Position numbers and translations under genes: made by a program. The notes beneath the pieces were generated by a model, which saw nothing but the letters and a program-made list of their open reading frames with translations, had not been told where the DNA came from and searched no databases. From assembly GCF_030530635.1 (NCBI RefSeq), contig NZ_JAUMUL010000003.1:1-64000 (forward strand): a stretch of DNA of 64,000 bases, read 5' to 3'. Shown here in pieces: positions 27,131 to 36,570 of this stretch. The DNA comes from Actinomyces sp. (GTDB taxonomy: Bacteria > Actinomycetota > Actinomycetes > Actinomycetales > Actinomycetaceae). Within the stretch, counting starts at the first letter, position 1. Every line of letters begins with the position of its first letter.

Positions 27131-29161
27131 ATGACCGCATCCACTCTCGCGCTCTCCTCCGGCCTGCTCGCCGCCCAGTCCGTCGTCGGGGCAGCCACCC
27201 CGGCAACCGGCACCGCCTCACTCGCATGGCTGCTGATTGCCGTCCCGGCCGCCTCCGCGGCACTCCTTTTGCTGGTCGGACGCGCAGCCGACGCCTGGGG
27301 ACACTGGCTGGGCGTGGCGGCCTCGCTGTTCAGCGCCTGCCTCGGCCTGATGATCCTCGCCCAAGTGCTCGGGCTGCCCGCCCACGGAAGGGTCCTGGGC
27401 GTGCAACTGTGGCGCTGGTTCGGGGCCGGTGACCTCGACGTGCGTCTGGGGCTGCGCTTGGACCCGTTGTCACTGACCTTCGTGGTGCTGGTGACCTGTG
27501 TCGGCTTCCTCATCCACGTTTACTCGGTGGCCTATATGGCCCACGACCGTGACCGGCGCCGCTTCTTCGCCTACCTGAACCTATTCATCGCCGCCATGCT
27601 CACCCTGGTGCTCGGTGACTCCTACATCGCCCTGTTCATCGGCTGGGAGGGTGTGGGCCTGGCCTCCTACCTGCTAATCGGATTCTGGAACACCGCCGCC
27701 GCCGACGCCCCACAGGCGGAGCGGTTCACCAGTCGGGAGAACGCGGCCGCCGCCAAGAAGGCCTTCGTCATGAACCGGATCGGCGACGTCGGCCTGCTGC
27801 TGGCCATGATGGCCTGCATTGCCCAGGTCGGCTCGGTGGCCTACGACGCGGTGCTACCGGCCGCGCAGGAGGGGGCCATCCCCGCCGGGTGGCTCACCGC
27901 CATCGGCCTCCTGCTGCTGCTGGCGGCCTGCGGCAAGTCCGCCCAGTTCCCGCTGCAGGCCTGGCTGGGTGACGCCATGGCCGGCCCGACCCCCGTATCG
28001 GCCCTCATCCACGCCGCCACCATGGTCACCGCCGGCGTCTACCTGATCGTCCGCTCCGGCGCCGTCTTCGAAGGCGCTCCCGATGCGCAGTTGGCAGTCG
28101 CCGTCGTCGGCGCGATCACCCTGGCATTCGGGGCGATTGTCGGATGCGCCAAGGACGATATGAAGAAGGTGCTGGCCGCCTCCACCATGAGCCAGATCGG
28201 TTACATGATGCTCGGTGCCGGCCTGGGGCCGATCGGCTACGCCTTCGCCATCTTCCACCTGCTCACACACGGCTTCTTCAAGGCGCAGCTGTTCCTGGGC
28301 GCCGGCAGCGTCATGCACGCCATGAGCGATCAGGTGAACATGCGTCGCTTCGGCGGCCTGCGCCGCGCGATGAAGCTCACCTGGATCACCATGGGCATCG
28401 CCTGGCTGGCGATCCTCGGCATCCCGCCATTGTCCGGATTCTGGTCCAAGGACCGGATCATCGAGGCCGCCTTCGTAGGCGACGGCGCCCGCCCCTGGAT
28501 ACTGGGCACAATCGCCCTGCTGGGTGCGGGACTGACTGCTTTCTACATGTCGCGGCTGTTCTTCATGATCTTCCACGGACGTCCCCGTTGGACCACCGCC
28601 AAGGACGTTGAGGGCGAAGTGCACCCCCACGAGTCGGGATGGTTGATGACCCTCCCACTGCTCGTCCTTTCGGTCTTCTCCCTCGGCCTGGGTGGGGCGT
28701 TGAGTGTCGGCGATGCCTTCGTCACCTGGCTCGAGCCGGTCACCGGTCACGTGGACCATGCGGCACACGGTGAGCCAGTCCTGCCGGCCACGGCCATCAT
28801 GGCCGCCACCCTCGTCCTGGTGATCATCGGCGTCGGCGTCGCCTGGGCCATGTACGTGCGCCGGGATGTGCCCACGGTGGTGCAGCGCGCTAACGCCCTG
28901 GTGGAGGCCGCACGCCATGACATGTACCAGGACACCATCAACGAGGCCGTAGCCATGCGGCCCGGCCAGGGGCTCGTCCTAGCCGCCGGCGCCTCGGACC
29001 GCTATGTCGTCGACGGCGCCGTCGAGGGGCTCGCCAAGGGAACCGCGGCCCTCGGCCGGCTGACGGCCCGCACCGAGTCCGGCAGCGTCCGCTCTTATGC
29101 CGGCTACATGCTCGGCGGGACAGTTCTCGCACTCATAGCCGTCCTGGTCGGCAGGTTCTGA
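27131..29161 (+). CDS. nuoL: NADH-quinone oxidoreductase subunit L
   Basis: NuoL is the largest antiporter-like subunit, at the far end of the proton-pumping arm. The 676 residues contain WEGVGLASYLLIGFW, the channel Lys region KSAQFPLQAWLGDAM with GPTPVSALIHAATMVTAGVY, and the long C-terminal helix region. GAAGGAGCC precedes the ATG, 13 bases after nuoK. Confidence 0.96.
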   Translation: MTASTLALSSGLLAAQSVVGAATPATGTASLAWLLIAVPAASAALLLLVGRAADAWGHWLGVAASLFSACLGLMILAQVLGLPAHGRVLGVQLWRWFGAGDLDVRLGLRLDPLSLTFVVLVTCVGFLIHVYSVAYMAHDRDRRRFFAYLNLFIAAMLTLVLGDSYIALFIGWEGVGLASYLLIGFWNTAAADAPQAERFTSRENAAAAKKAFVMNRIGDVGLLLAMMACIAQVGSVAYDAVLPAAQEGAIPAGWLTAIGLLLLLAACGKSAQFPLQAWLGDAMAGPTPVSALIHAATMVTAGVYLIVRSGAVFEGAPDAQLAVAVVGAITLAFGAIVGCAKDDMKKVLAASTMSQIGYMMLGAGLGPIGYAFAIFHLLTHGFFKAQLFLGAGSVMHAMSDQVNMRRFGGLRRAMKLTWITMGIAWLAILGIPPLSGFWSKDRIIEAAFVGDGARPWILGTIALLGAGLTAFYMSRLFFMIFHGRPRWTTAKDVEGEVHPHESGWLMTLPLLVLSVFSLGLGGALSVGDAFVTWLEPVTGHVDHAAHGEPVLPATAIMAATLVLVIIGVGVAWAMYVRRDVPTVVQRANALVEAARHDMYQDTINEAVAMRPGQGLVLAAGASDRYVVDGAVEGLAKGTAALGRLTARTESGSVRSYAGYMLGGTVLALIAVLVGRF

Positions 29162-29177
29162 GAGGACAAGCAAGCCC

Positions 29178-30749
29178 ATGAACACAACGCTCCCCGTACT
29201 GTCCGTCATGGCCATCGTCCCGCTTACCGGGGCCTTGCTGCTGTGGCTCCTGCCGCCGCTGCGGCACCAGGGACGGGTCCTCGGCCTGCTCTTCTCCCTG
29301 GCCACGCTCGGCGTCGGCGTCTGGGCGCTGACCGCCTTCGACTTCACCCGTGCCGGCACCGTCCAACTGGCCGAGACCCGCCCCTGGATTCCCACCATGG
29401 GCGTGTCCTGGGCGCTGGGAGTCAACGGTCTTGGTCTGGCCATGCTGGCATTGACCGTCTTCCTGGTGCCGCTGGTGCTACTGGCCGGCTGGGGAGAGGT
29501 GCCCGCGGACCGGCAGGCCCTGTTCAGCGGTCTGGTTCTGACCCTCGAGGCCTTCGTCGTGGTGATTTTCTCCGCCCGTGATGTCTTCCTGTTCTACATC
29601 TGCTTCGAGGCCATGCTCGTGCCGGTGTACTTCCTCATCGGTCGCTTCGGGGGTGCGCGCCGCCGTCGTGCCGCGCTCAAATTCCTGCTGTACTCGTTGG
29701 CCGGCGGCCTGATCATGCTCCTGGGCGTGGTGGCCCTGTACGTTTACGGACCCCGTGGTGAGGGCGCCTACCTGATCGACAACCTCGTCGGACAGATTGT
29801 GGCCTCGCCCGGGGCGTCGCGTTGGATCTTCTTGTCCTTCTTCGTCGCCTTCGCCATCAAGGCCCCCATGGTGCCGTTGCACACGTGGCTGCCGGACACC
29901 GCCGAACAGGCCACCCCGGGCACCTCGGTGCTGCTGATCGGGGTGTTGGACAAGATCGGTACCTTCGGCATGGCCGCACTGGTGCTGCCCCTATTCCCGC
30001 GTGAGTCCGCCTGGGCCGCCCCAGTGGTACTAGCGTTGGCGGTTATCGGCATCATTTACGGCGGCCTGGCCGCCATCGCCCAGGACAACCTGTTCCGACT
30101 GATCTCCTACACGTCGATCAGTCACTTCGGCTTCATGGTGCTGGGCCTGTTCATAGGCAGCCAGATAGCGGCCACCGGAGCGATGGTGTACATGGTGGCC
30201 CATGGGCTGTCGATCGCCGGCCTGTACCTGGTTACCGGATTCCTCGCCCGCCGCACCGGCACCGTCAACATCAGCGAACTCGGCGGCATCCAGCGGATCA
30301 TGCCGTTGATTGCCGGCACCTTCCTCATCTCAGGCCTCGCCTCCATCGCCCTGCCGGGTCTGAGCGGGTTCGTGCCGGAGTGGATGGTGCTTACCGGCAC
30401 CTTCTCGAAGTCAGTGCCGCTGGGCGTGGTCTCCGTATGCGGCGTCGTCATAGCCGCCGTCTACGTGCTGCTGCCCTACCAGCGGGTCTTCACCGGCTCT
30501 CCCGCCCGTGAGCGGGTGGGCAGCGCCGACCTCGATGGGCGGGAGCGACTCGTCTTGGTGCCGATCATCGCCGCGATGTTCGTAGTCGGGCTGGCACCTG
30601 CCACCCTGACCAACGCCTTTGAGGACGTCGCCTTCCAGGTCGCCTCCGTGCTGGACGAGGACGGCGCGCCCCCGGCTCAGGCCGGGCAGTCCACCGTCCC
30701 GGCCGGTTCCGACGTCGCCTTTATGATCGCAGAAGGGAACACCAAGTGA
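29178..30749 (+). CDS. nuoM: NADH-quinone oxidoreductase subunit M
   Basis: NuoM is the second antiporter-like subunit. The 523 residues show FEAMLVPVYFLIGRFGG with the key Glu, AIKAPMVPLHTWLPDTAEQATPG-type text with the Lys, and about 14 helices. The acidic/Ala-rich end is short. Its stop overlaps nuoN as GTGA. Confidence 0.95.
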   Translation: MNTTLPVLSVMAIVPLTGALLLWLLPPLRHQGRVLGLLFSLATLGVGVWALTAFDFTRAGTVQLAETRPWIPTMGVSWALGVNGLGLAMLALTVFLVPLVLLAGWGEVPADRQALFSGLVLTLEAFVVVIFSARDVFLFYICFEAMLVPVYFLIGRFGGARRRRAALKFLLYSLAGGLIMLLGVVALYVYGPRGEGAYLIDNLVGQIVASPGASRWIFLSFFVAFAIKAPMVPLHTWLPDTAEQATPGTSVLLIGVLDKIGTFGMAALVLPLFPRESAWAAPVVLALAVIGIIYGGLAAIAQDNLFRLISYTSISHFGFMVLGLFIGSQIAATGAMVYMVAHGLSIAGLYLVTGFLARRTGTVNISELGGIQRIMPLIAGTFLISGLASIALPGLSGFVPEWMVLTGTFSKSVPLGVVSVCGVVIAAVYVLLPYQRVFTGSPARERVGSADLDGRERLVLVPIIAAMFVVGLAPATLTNAFEDVAFQVASVLDEDGAPPAQAGQSTVPAGSDVAFMIAEGNTK

Positions 30750-32308
30750 GCCTCACCGCCCCGGTCATCGAATGGGCCGGCCTCACCCCTGTACTGATCA
30801 TCCTGACTGCGGGCGTTATCGGCGTCCTCGTGGAGGCCTTCGTGCCCCGCAGCGTCCGACCGGCCGTCCAGACGCTGCTGAGCGTCATGGCGGTTCTGGG
30901 TTCCGCCGTCGCCCTGGCGGGTCGCTGGGAGGTCGTCACCTCCGGCACCGGCCGGGAACTGACCGCCGGAATCATGGAGGACCCCTTCGGCGTCGCCGCC
31001 CAGGCGGTTCTGCTGACGATAGGTCTGCTGGCCATCCTGGTCATGGCTGATCGCACGACCGCCGACGACGGCGCCTTCGCCGCCCAGGCGGCCGATCGGC
31101 CCGGCAGCGCCGAGGAGGCCGAGTCCATCCACGCCGGCTGGATCTCAACCGAGATATTCCCGCTGACCCTGCTCTCGCTGGGCGGCATGATGCTGTTCCC
31201 ATTGGCTGGCGGCATGATCATGCTCTTCGTAGCCCTCGAACTGGTGTCGCTGCCGCTGTACATCATGGCGGCAATGGCCCGCCACCGGCGGCTTCTCAGC
31301 CAGGAGGCGGCCTTGAAGTACTTCGTTCTGGGGGCCTTCTCCTCGGCCTTCCTGCTCATGGGGGCCGCGCTTCTGTACGGTGTGTCGGGCTCCGTGTCTT
31401 ATTCGGCGATAGCCTTCACGATCTCCACTGGGGGAGCGGAGGGTATGGACTGGCTGGTCCTGGCCGGCATCGGCCTGGTCACCGTCGGTCTGCTGTTCAA
31501 GACCGCCGCCGCCCCGTTCCACGCCTGGAGTCCGGACGTTTACCAGGGGGCTCCCACCCCGGTGACCGGCTTCATGGCGGCAGGTGTGAAAGCCACCGCC
31601 TTCCTCGCGCTGGTGCGCTTCTACTACGCCGTCGCCGGTCAACTCGGCTGGGATCTGGTCCCATTCCTGTCGGCCGTCGCCGTCCTGACCATGGCGGTGG
31701 GAACCGTAGTCGGTGTCATCCAGAAGGATGTAAAGCGCATGCTGGCCTATTCGGCCATCGCCCACGCCGGTTACATGCTCATCGGCATCATCGCCGGGAA
31801 CGGACTGGCGGTCCTCGCCCTGCTGTTGTACGCCCTCACCTATGGTGTGTCTACTGTCGGTGCCTTCGGTGTGATCACCCTGGTGCGCACAAGCCACGAA
31901 GGCGCTCCCGGAGCCGAGGCCACAGATCTGGATGCCTTCGCCGGCCTGGGCCGCCGCAGTCCCTGGCTCGCCGGGGCCATGACCGTGTTCCTGCTGTCCT
32001 TTGCCGGTATCCCGCTGACCGCCGGGTTCATTGCGAAGTTCGAGGTATTCATCGCCGGTGTGGCCGGCGGGGCGACCTGGCTGGTGATAGTCGCCGTGAT
32101 CAGCTCGGTGGCAACCGCATTCTTCTACATGCGGCTGATAGTGCTCATGTTCTTCCGGGAGCCGGAGGGTGAACGGGTGACCGTCGTCTCCTCCATGGGA
32201 CCGACCGCCTTGACGATCGGCCTGGCCGCTGCCGCCACGGTGCTGATCGGCATCCTGCCGCAGGCCGTCATAAGTGGATTGGCCAACGCCGCTATGCTCC
32301 TACTGTGA
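30746..32308 (+). CDS. nuoN: NADH-quinone oxidoreductase subunit N
   Basis: NuoN is the antiporter-like subunit nearest the quinone arm. The 520 residues have FVALELVSLPLYIMAA, the channel Lys in LLFKTAAAPFHAWSPDVYQGAPTP-type text, and DVKRMLAYSAIAHAGY. It closes the nuo series. Its stop overlaps the next gene as GTGA, so the polyprenyl synthase is part of the same transcript. Confidence 0.95.
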   Translation: MSLTAPVIEWAGLTPVLIILTAGVIGVLVEAFVPRSVRPAVQTLLSVMAVLGSAVALAGRWEVVTSGTGRELTAGIMEDPFGVAAQAVLLTIGLLAILVMADRTTADDGAFAAQAADRPGSAEEAESIHAGWISTEIFPLTLLSLGGMMLFPLAGGMIMLFVALELVSLPLYIMAAMARHRRLLSQEAALKYFVLGAFSSAFLLMGAALLYGVSGSVSYSAIAFTISTGGAEGMDWLVLAGIGLVTVGLLFKTAAAPFHAWSPDVYQGAPTPVTGFMAAGVKATAFLALVRFYYAVAGQLGWDLVPFLSAVAVLTMAVGTVVGVIQKDVKRMLAYSAIAHAGYMLIGIIAGNGLAVLALLLYALTYGVSTVGAFGVITLVRTSHEGAPGAEATDLDAFAGLGRRSPWLAGAMTVFLLSFAGIPLTAGFIAKFEVFIAGVAGGATWLVIVAVISSVATAFFYMRLIVLMFFREPEGERVTVVSSMGPTALTIGLAAAATVLIGILPQAVISGLANAAMLLL

Positions 32309-33411
32309 TTGGAACGTTGCCCCTCAACCTGCCGCAGCTCGAGGGCCGGATCATCCCGGCCCTCGACTCGGTTGAGAGTCGCCTGCTGGAGGTCGTCTCC
32401 AATGCCGACGAGACCATCAACCCGCCGACCTCCCACTTGGCCGAGGCGGGTGGTAAGCGCCTGCGGCCGGTGCTCACGCTGCTGACCGCACAGCTCGGCG
32501 ACCCCGAGCTGGCGGACAGTGAGCCGGTTAGAGATGCCGGAGTGGCGGTAGAACTGACCCACATCGCCACGCTCTACCACGATGACGTCATGGATGAGGC
32601 TCCCTTGCGCCGGGGTGCGCCGAGCGCCCAGACCGTATGGGGAAACTCTGCGGCGATCCTCACTGGCGATGTGCTGGTGGCCCGTGCGTCACAACTGGTG
32701 GCCGCCCTCGGGCCACGTGCCGTCCTGGCTCACGCCAAGACCTTCGAACGACTGTGTATGGGGCAGCTGCATGAGACCCTGCCCCGGCCTACGGGCACGG
32801 ACCCGGTGCAGCACTACCTACAAGTGCTGTCTGACAAAACGGGTTCTCTGATCGCCGTTTCCGCCGCGTATGGTGCCATGCTCTCCCGTGCAGGGGAAGC
32901 GACCGAAGGGATCGTGGAGGCCTTCGGGGAGAAGATCGGGGTGGCCTTCCAACTTGCTGACGACTGCATCGATCTGACCAGCGATGCCGCTACCACTGGT
33001 AAGACCCCCGGCACCGACCTGCGGGAGGGCGTGGACACCATGCCGGTGCTGCTGCTGCGTCAGGCGCTGGCGGCAGGTGAACTCGACGCCGCCGGGCAGT
33101 CGATCCTGGCCACGCTTTCGGGCGCAGACCTGACCGATGACCGGGTGCTGGCGGATGTCGTTGCTCAACTGCGCATCCACCCGGTGCTCGCGCGTACCCG
33201 CGAGATGGCGAAGGACTGGGCGGATGAGGCGGTGGCGGTGCTCGACGGCCTGGAGGACGCGGTCCTGGCAGGTACCGTCGAGCGCCTGAACACCTACGGG
33301 ATCACTGGGCAGGAGCGTGAGTCCGCTTTTGCTGACGCTCAGCATCGCGTGGCTCTAGTACGTGACGGCATGGTGCAGTTCGCCCACCTCCTCGTGGACC
33401 GCGCCGCCTGA
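32305..33411 (+). CDS. long-chain polyprenyl diphosphate synthase
   Basis: This 368-residue trans-prenyltransferase has both aspartate-rich motifs: DDVMD at 93-97 (HDDVMDEAPLRRG) and DDCID at 219-223, plus GGKRLRPVL near the N-terminus. Such enzymes extend FPP or GGPP to the C35-C50 side chain of menaquinone. The four-base overlap with nuoN and the nearby men genes argue for menaquinone rather than cell-wall lipid. Product length cannot be told from sequence by eye. Confidence 0.9.
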   Translation: MIGTLPLNLPQLEGRIIPALDSVESRLLEVVSNADETINPPTSHLAEAGGKRLRPVLTLLTAQLGDPELADSEPVRDAGVAVELTHIATLYHDDVMDEAPLRRGAPSAQTVWGNSAAILTGDVLVARASQLVAALGPRAVLAHAKTFERLCMGQLHETLPRPTGTDPVQHYLQVLSDKTGSLIAVSAAYGAMLSRAGEATEGIVEAFGEKIGVAFQLADDCIDLTSDAATTGKTPGTDLREGVDTMPVLLLRQALAAGELDAAGQSILATLSGADLTDDRVLADVVAQLRIHPVLARTREMAKDWADEAVAVLDGLEDAVLAGTVERLNTYGITGQERESAFADAQHRVALVRDGMVQFAHLLVDRAA

Positions 33412-33577
33412 AGACTGAGCGCATTGAGGTCGGTTGACCTTACGTGCCCAGGTCGGTTGCTATGGCTGCGGGCGACGGGGCAGAATCCTTGGCCGCATGC
33501 AATCCCAGGCGGTCACGGCTATTGACCAGTCCGCTCCGATGGCAGGTCGTGGCCGTAGGGGCTGTGGGAAGGGGGCC

Positions 33578-33667
33578 CTTCGTGTTTTTCGGGTGTGGTG
33601 GCGGATGGGCGGGGCCCGCCGTGCCTCAGCCGGGTACGGCACCATCACCACAGCTCAAAACACGAAG
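33578..33667. repeat. long imperfect inverted repeat
   Basis: The left arm (33578-33600) begins CTTCGTGTTTT and ends GTGTGGTG; the right arm (33646-33667) begins CACCACA and ends AAAACACGAAG. The outer 11 bases and inner 7 bases pair perfectly around a 4-5 base bulge, with a 45-base loop. The inner arm resembles the end of the repeat family at 44.7 and 60.4 kb. Confidence 0.6.
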
Positions 33668-33680
33668 CGCCCCGAACATC

Positions 33681-33717
33681 TCACCATCCCGGCACGTAAT
33701 AAGTGCCGGTCTCGGCG
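33681..33717 (-). repeat. copy of the 23-bp GCCGAGACCGGC repeat family
   Basis: On the minus strand this reads CGCCGAGACCGGCACTT, then ATTACGTG and CCGGGATGG. It matches the units at 47984-48042; the second unit, 23 bases on, is degenerate. The sequence also forms a small hairpin CCGGCAC/GTGCCGG (33689-33709). Confidence 0.55.
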
Positions 33718-33856
33718 AGGAGGGCGAAGTACAGTAGGTGGGGCGGGATGCACGCCACATCGCGCGCCCGGACTGGCCGCATACACTTGGGCGGGCCTTA
33801 GCGCCGCCCGTCGGCGTGCGGGGCCATCCATCCGTAGTCGCCAGAAACGAAGAGCA

Positions 33857-35344
33857 GTGAACCCACGCCCCTTAAACGTAGCCGTCATCGGAGCGGGCCC
33901 CGCCGGCATCTACGCCTCGGACATCCTGTCGAAGTCGGGCCTGGACGTGAACATCGACCTGTTCGAGCGCCTTCCCGCCCCCTATGGGCTGGTGCGTTAC
34001 GGCGTTGCCCCCGATCATCCGCGCATCAAGCAGATCATCGTGGCCCTGTACAAGATCCTCCAACGCGGTGACATCCGCTTGATCGGCAACGTGGAGGTAG
34101 GTCGTGACATTAGCGTGGAGGAGCTGCACGAGCACTACGACGCTCTGATCTTCTCCACCGGCGCCGACACCGACGCTCCCCTGGACATTCCCGGCATCGA
34201 CGCCCCTGGGTCCTTCGGCGGCGCCGACTTCGTCTCCTGGTACGACGGGCATCCCGACCACCCGCGCACCTGGCCGCTGGAGGCCAAAGAGGTCGCCGTG
34301 ATCGGCGTCGGCAATGTCGCCCTGGACATCTCCCGCGTCCTGGCCAAGCACGCCCGGGACCTGATGACCACGGAGATCCCGGCGAATGTGGCCGAGATCC
34401 TGGCGCAATCCCCGGTCACTGACGTGCACGTCTTCGGTCGTCGCGGTCCCGCCCAGGTGAAGTTCACCCCCCTGGAACTGCGAGAACTGGGTAAGCAGCC
34501 CGATGTCGACGTCACCGTCGACGAGGAGGACTTCGAGTACGACGAGGGCTCTCGCCAGGCCCTGGCCGCCTCGAACCAGCAGCGGCAGGTGGTCAAGGCG
34601 TTGGAGGGCTACGCCATGCAGGAGCCCGAGGACCTGACGGCCTCGCGCACCATTCACATACACCTGTTCCAGGCACCGTCGGCGATCCTCACCGATGCTG
34701 CCGGGCATGTGCGCGCTCTGCGCACCGAGCGCACCCGGCTGAACGGCGACGGCACCGTCTCCGGCACGGGGGAGTTCAAGGAATGGCCGGTTCAGGCCGT
34801 CTACCGGGCGGTCGGCTATGCGGGCAGCCCCATTGCGGGACTTCCCTTCGACGCCGAGCGGCATGTGATCCCCAATGCCGGCGGCAGGGTGCTCGGGGAT
34901 GACGGCGAGCCGCTGACCGGCATCTACGCCACCGGCTGGATCCGGCGGGGCCCCGTCGGCCTGATCGGATCCACCAAGTCCGACGCCCAGGAGACGATCA
35001 CCAACCTGGTCTCCGACGCCCAGGCAGGGCTGCTGCACGCCACCACCGACGACGCCTCCCAGGTCGGTCACGACGCCCTGCTCGCCCTGCTTGAGACCCG
35101 TGAGGTGCCCTACACCACCTGGGAGGGGTGGGAACTGCTGGACGCCTACGAGCGCCGCCTGGGGGATGAGTTCGGAGAGGTGACGGTCACCGGGGGGAAG
35201 TCCAAGCCGCGTGAGCGCGTCAAGGTGGTTGCCCGCGAGGCCATGACCGCCATCTCCCGCAGCACCGAGGTCCCGGGCGACCTCATTGGCGAGCCGGAGC
35301 CCGAACGCGTGCCCGCGCGGGTCGCCCACCGATTGCAGGACTGA
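33857..35344 (+). CDS. fprA: ferredoxin/flavodoxin--NADP(+) reductase, FprA type
   Basis: FprA moves electrons between NADPH and ferredoxin using FAD. The 495-residue protein is of the adrenodoxin-reductase type: VAVIGAGPAGIYASDIL, LPAPYGLVRYGVAPDHP, the NADP motif VGVGNVALD-like, VFGRRGPAQVKFTPLELRE, and GWIRRGPVGLIGSTKSDA. The GTG start gives the family N-terminus; the frame stays open far upstream but that part is not protein-like. It stands alone on the plus strand. Confidence 0.93.
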   Translation: MNPRPLNVAVIGAGPAGIYASDILSKSGLDVNIDLFERLPAPYGLVRYGVAPDHPRIKQIIVALYKILQRGDIRLIGNVEVGRDISVEELHEHYDALIFSTGADTDAPLDIPGIDAPGSFGGADFVSWYDGHPDHPRTWPLEAKEVAVIGVGNVALDISRVLAKHARDLMTTEIPANVAEILAQSPVTDVHVFGRRGPAQVKFTPLELRELGKQPDVDVTVDEEDFEYDEGSRQALAASNQQRQVVKALEGYAMQEPEDLTASRTIHIHLFQAPSAILTDAAGHVRALRTERTRLNGDGTVSGTGEFKEWPVQAVYRAVGYAGSPIAGLPFDAERHVIPNAGGRVLGDDGEPLTGIYATGWIRRGPVGLIGSTKSDAQETITNLVSDAQAGLLHATTDDASQVGHDALLALLETREVPYTTWEGWELLDAYERRLGDEFGEVTVTGGKSKPRERVKVVAREAMTAISRSTEVPGDLIGEPEPERVPARVAHRLQD

Positions 35345-35402
35345 CCGGCGGGCGGGGCGGTAGGCTGGGCCGCCGACAGCTCAACCGTAGAAAGGCAGCC
35401 CC

Positions 35403-36515
35403 ATGCGCATTGGCGTACCCACCGAGGTCAAGGACCACGAGTACCGAGTCGCCCTCACCCCCGCCGGGGTGGACACCCTCGTGGGCAACGGGCACGAGGT
35501 GACCGTGCAGGCCGGGGCCGGCCTGGGGGCCGGCATAACCGACGAGCGGTACCTCGACGCCGGTGCGACCATCGCCGTCGATGCCGCCTCCGTGTGGGGC
35601 GACGCCGAGATGGTACTCAAGGTGAAGGAACCGGTCCCCGCCGAGTTCGGATACCTGCGTGAGGACCTGCTGCTGTTCACCTACCTGCACCTGGCCGCCG
35701 ACCGCGGTCTTACTGAGACTCTGCTGGAGCGCCGAGTGACCGCCGTCGCCTATGAGACGGTCGCCACCGACGACGGCGGTCTGCCGCTGCTGGCACCCAT
35801 GTCCGAGATTGCGGGGCGGCTCGGCACCCAGGTCGGTGCGAACGCCCTGCTCGCCCCGGGCGGCTCCGGCGTGCTGCTGGGCGGTGCCGCCGGCGTGCGC
35901 CGTGGCAGCGTGGTCGTGCTGGGCGGGGGCACGGCGGGGCTTTCCGCCGCGCGGGTGGCAGCGGGCATGGGTGCGGATGTCACCATCATGGACATCAACC
36001 CCGCCAGGATGCGCCAGATCGATGAACTCACGGGAGGGGTGGTCCGCACTCGCTTCTCCACCCCGCTGGATGTGGCCGGGGCCGTGGCTGATGCCGACCT
36101 GGTCATCGGAGCCGCGCTCGTGCCCGGGGGCCGTACTCCCAGGCTGGTGACCCATGAGATGGTCCAGACTATGCGGCCAGGCTCGGTGCTGGTAGACATC
36201 GCCATCGACCAGGGCGGCTGCTTCGAGGACTCCCGTGTTACCACCCACTCCGAGCCCACCTACCAGGTTGACGGCAAGATCTTCTATGCGGTGGGCAACA
36301 TGCCCGGGGCCGTGTCCTACACCTCCACCTATGCGCTGACGAACGCGACGCTGCCCTACGCGGTCGTGTTAGCCGACCACGGTTGGCGTGATGCCTGTCG
36401 GGGGCGTGCGGACCTCGCCCGCGGTCTGGCCACCCACGCCGGCGCCCTGTACACGACCGGCGTCGGGCGGGCCCTGGGCCTTGAGGTAGCAGACGTCGCC
36501 ACGCTACTGGCCTGA
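35403..36515 (+). CDS. ald: alanine dehydrogenase
   Basis: Ald interconverts L-alanine and pyruvate with NADH and ammonia. The 370-residue protein starts MRIGVPTEVKDHEYRVALTP, and has the substrate residues in VLKVKEP and TYLHLA, the NAD motif VVVLGGGTAGLSAARVA, and the C-terminal NMPGAVSYTSTYALTNATLPY. Length is exactly typical. AGAAAGG lies before the ATG. Confidence 0.96.
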   Translation: MRIGVPTEVKDHEYRVALTPAGVDTLVGNGHEVTVQAGAGLGAGITDERYLDAGATIAVDAASVWGDAEMVLKVKEPVPAEFGYLREDLLLFTYLHLAADRGLTETLLERRVTAVAYETVATDDGGLPLLAPMSEIAGRLGTQVGANALLAPGGSGVLLGGAAGVRRGSVVVLGGGTAGLSAARVAAGMGADVTIMDINPARMRQIDELTGGVVRTRFSTPLDVAGAVADADLVIGAALVPGGRTPRLVTHEMVQTMRPGSVLVDIAIDQGGCFEDSRVTTHSEPTYQVDGKIFYAVGNMPGAVSYTSTYALTNATLPYAVVLADHGWRDACRGRADLARGLATHAGALYTTGVGRALGLEVADVATLLA

Positions 36516-36557
36516 GCCCCTCCGCCACGTTCCCAGTGGCTGCCCAGCGAATGTCCA

Positions 36558-36570
36558 TACACTCATCGCC
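36558..36570 (+). promoter_or_regulatory. leaderless promoter -10 for htpX
   Basis: TACACT at 36558-36563 is followed by seven bases and the ATG; no ribosome-binding site is present. Confidence 0.45.

Larger units (their letters stand above)
33412..33856. other. 445-base spacer with inverted repeats before fprA
   Basis: No convincing gene lies here. It holds a long inverted repeat (33578-33667), a degenerate copy of the 23-bp repeat family (33681-33717) and a small hairpin GGGCGG/CCGCCC (33789-33809). A -10-like TACACT (33782-33787) could start fprA transcription with a leader of about 60 bases. Confidence 0.5.

Noticed and set aside
33434..33856. Upstream extension of fprA by 141 codons
   Set aside because: The added part has no conserved text, covers inverted repeats, and lies before the standard N-terminus of the family.
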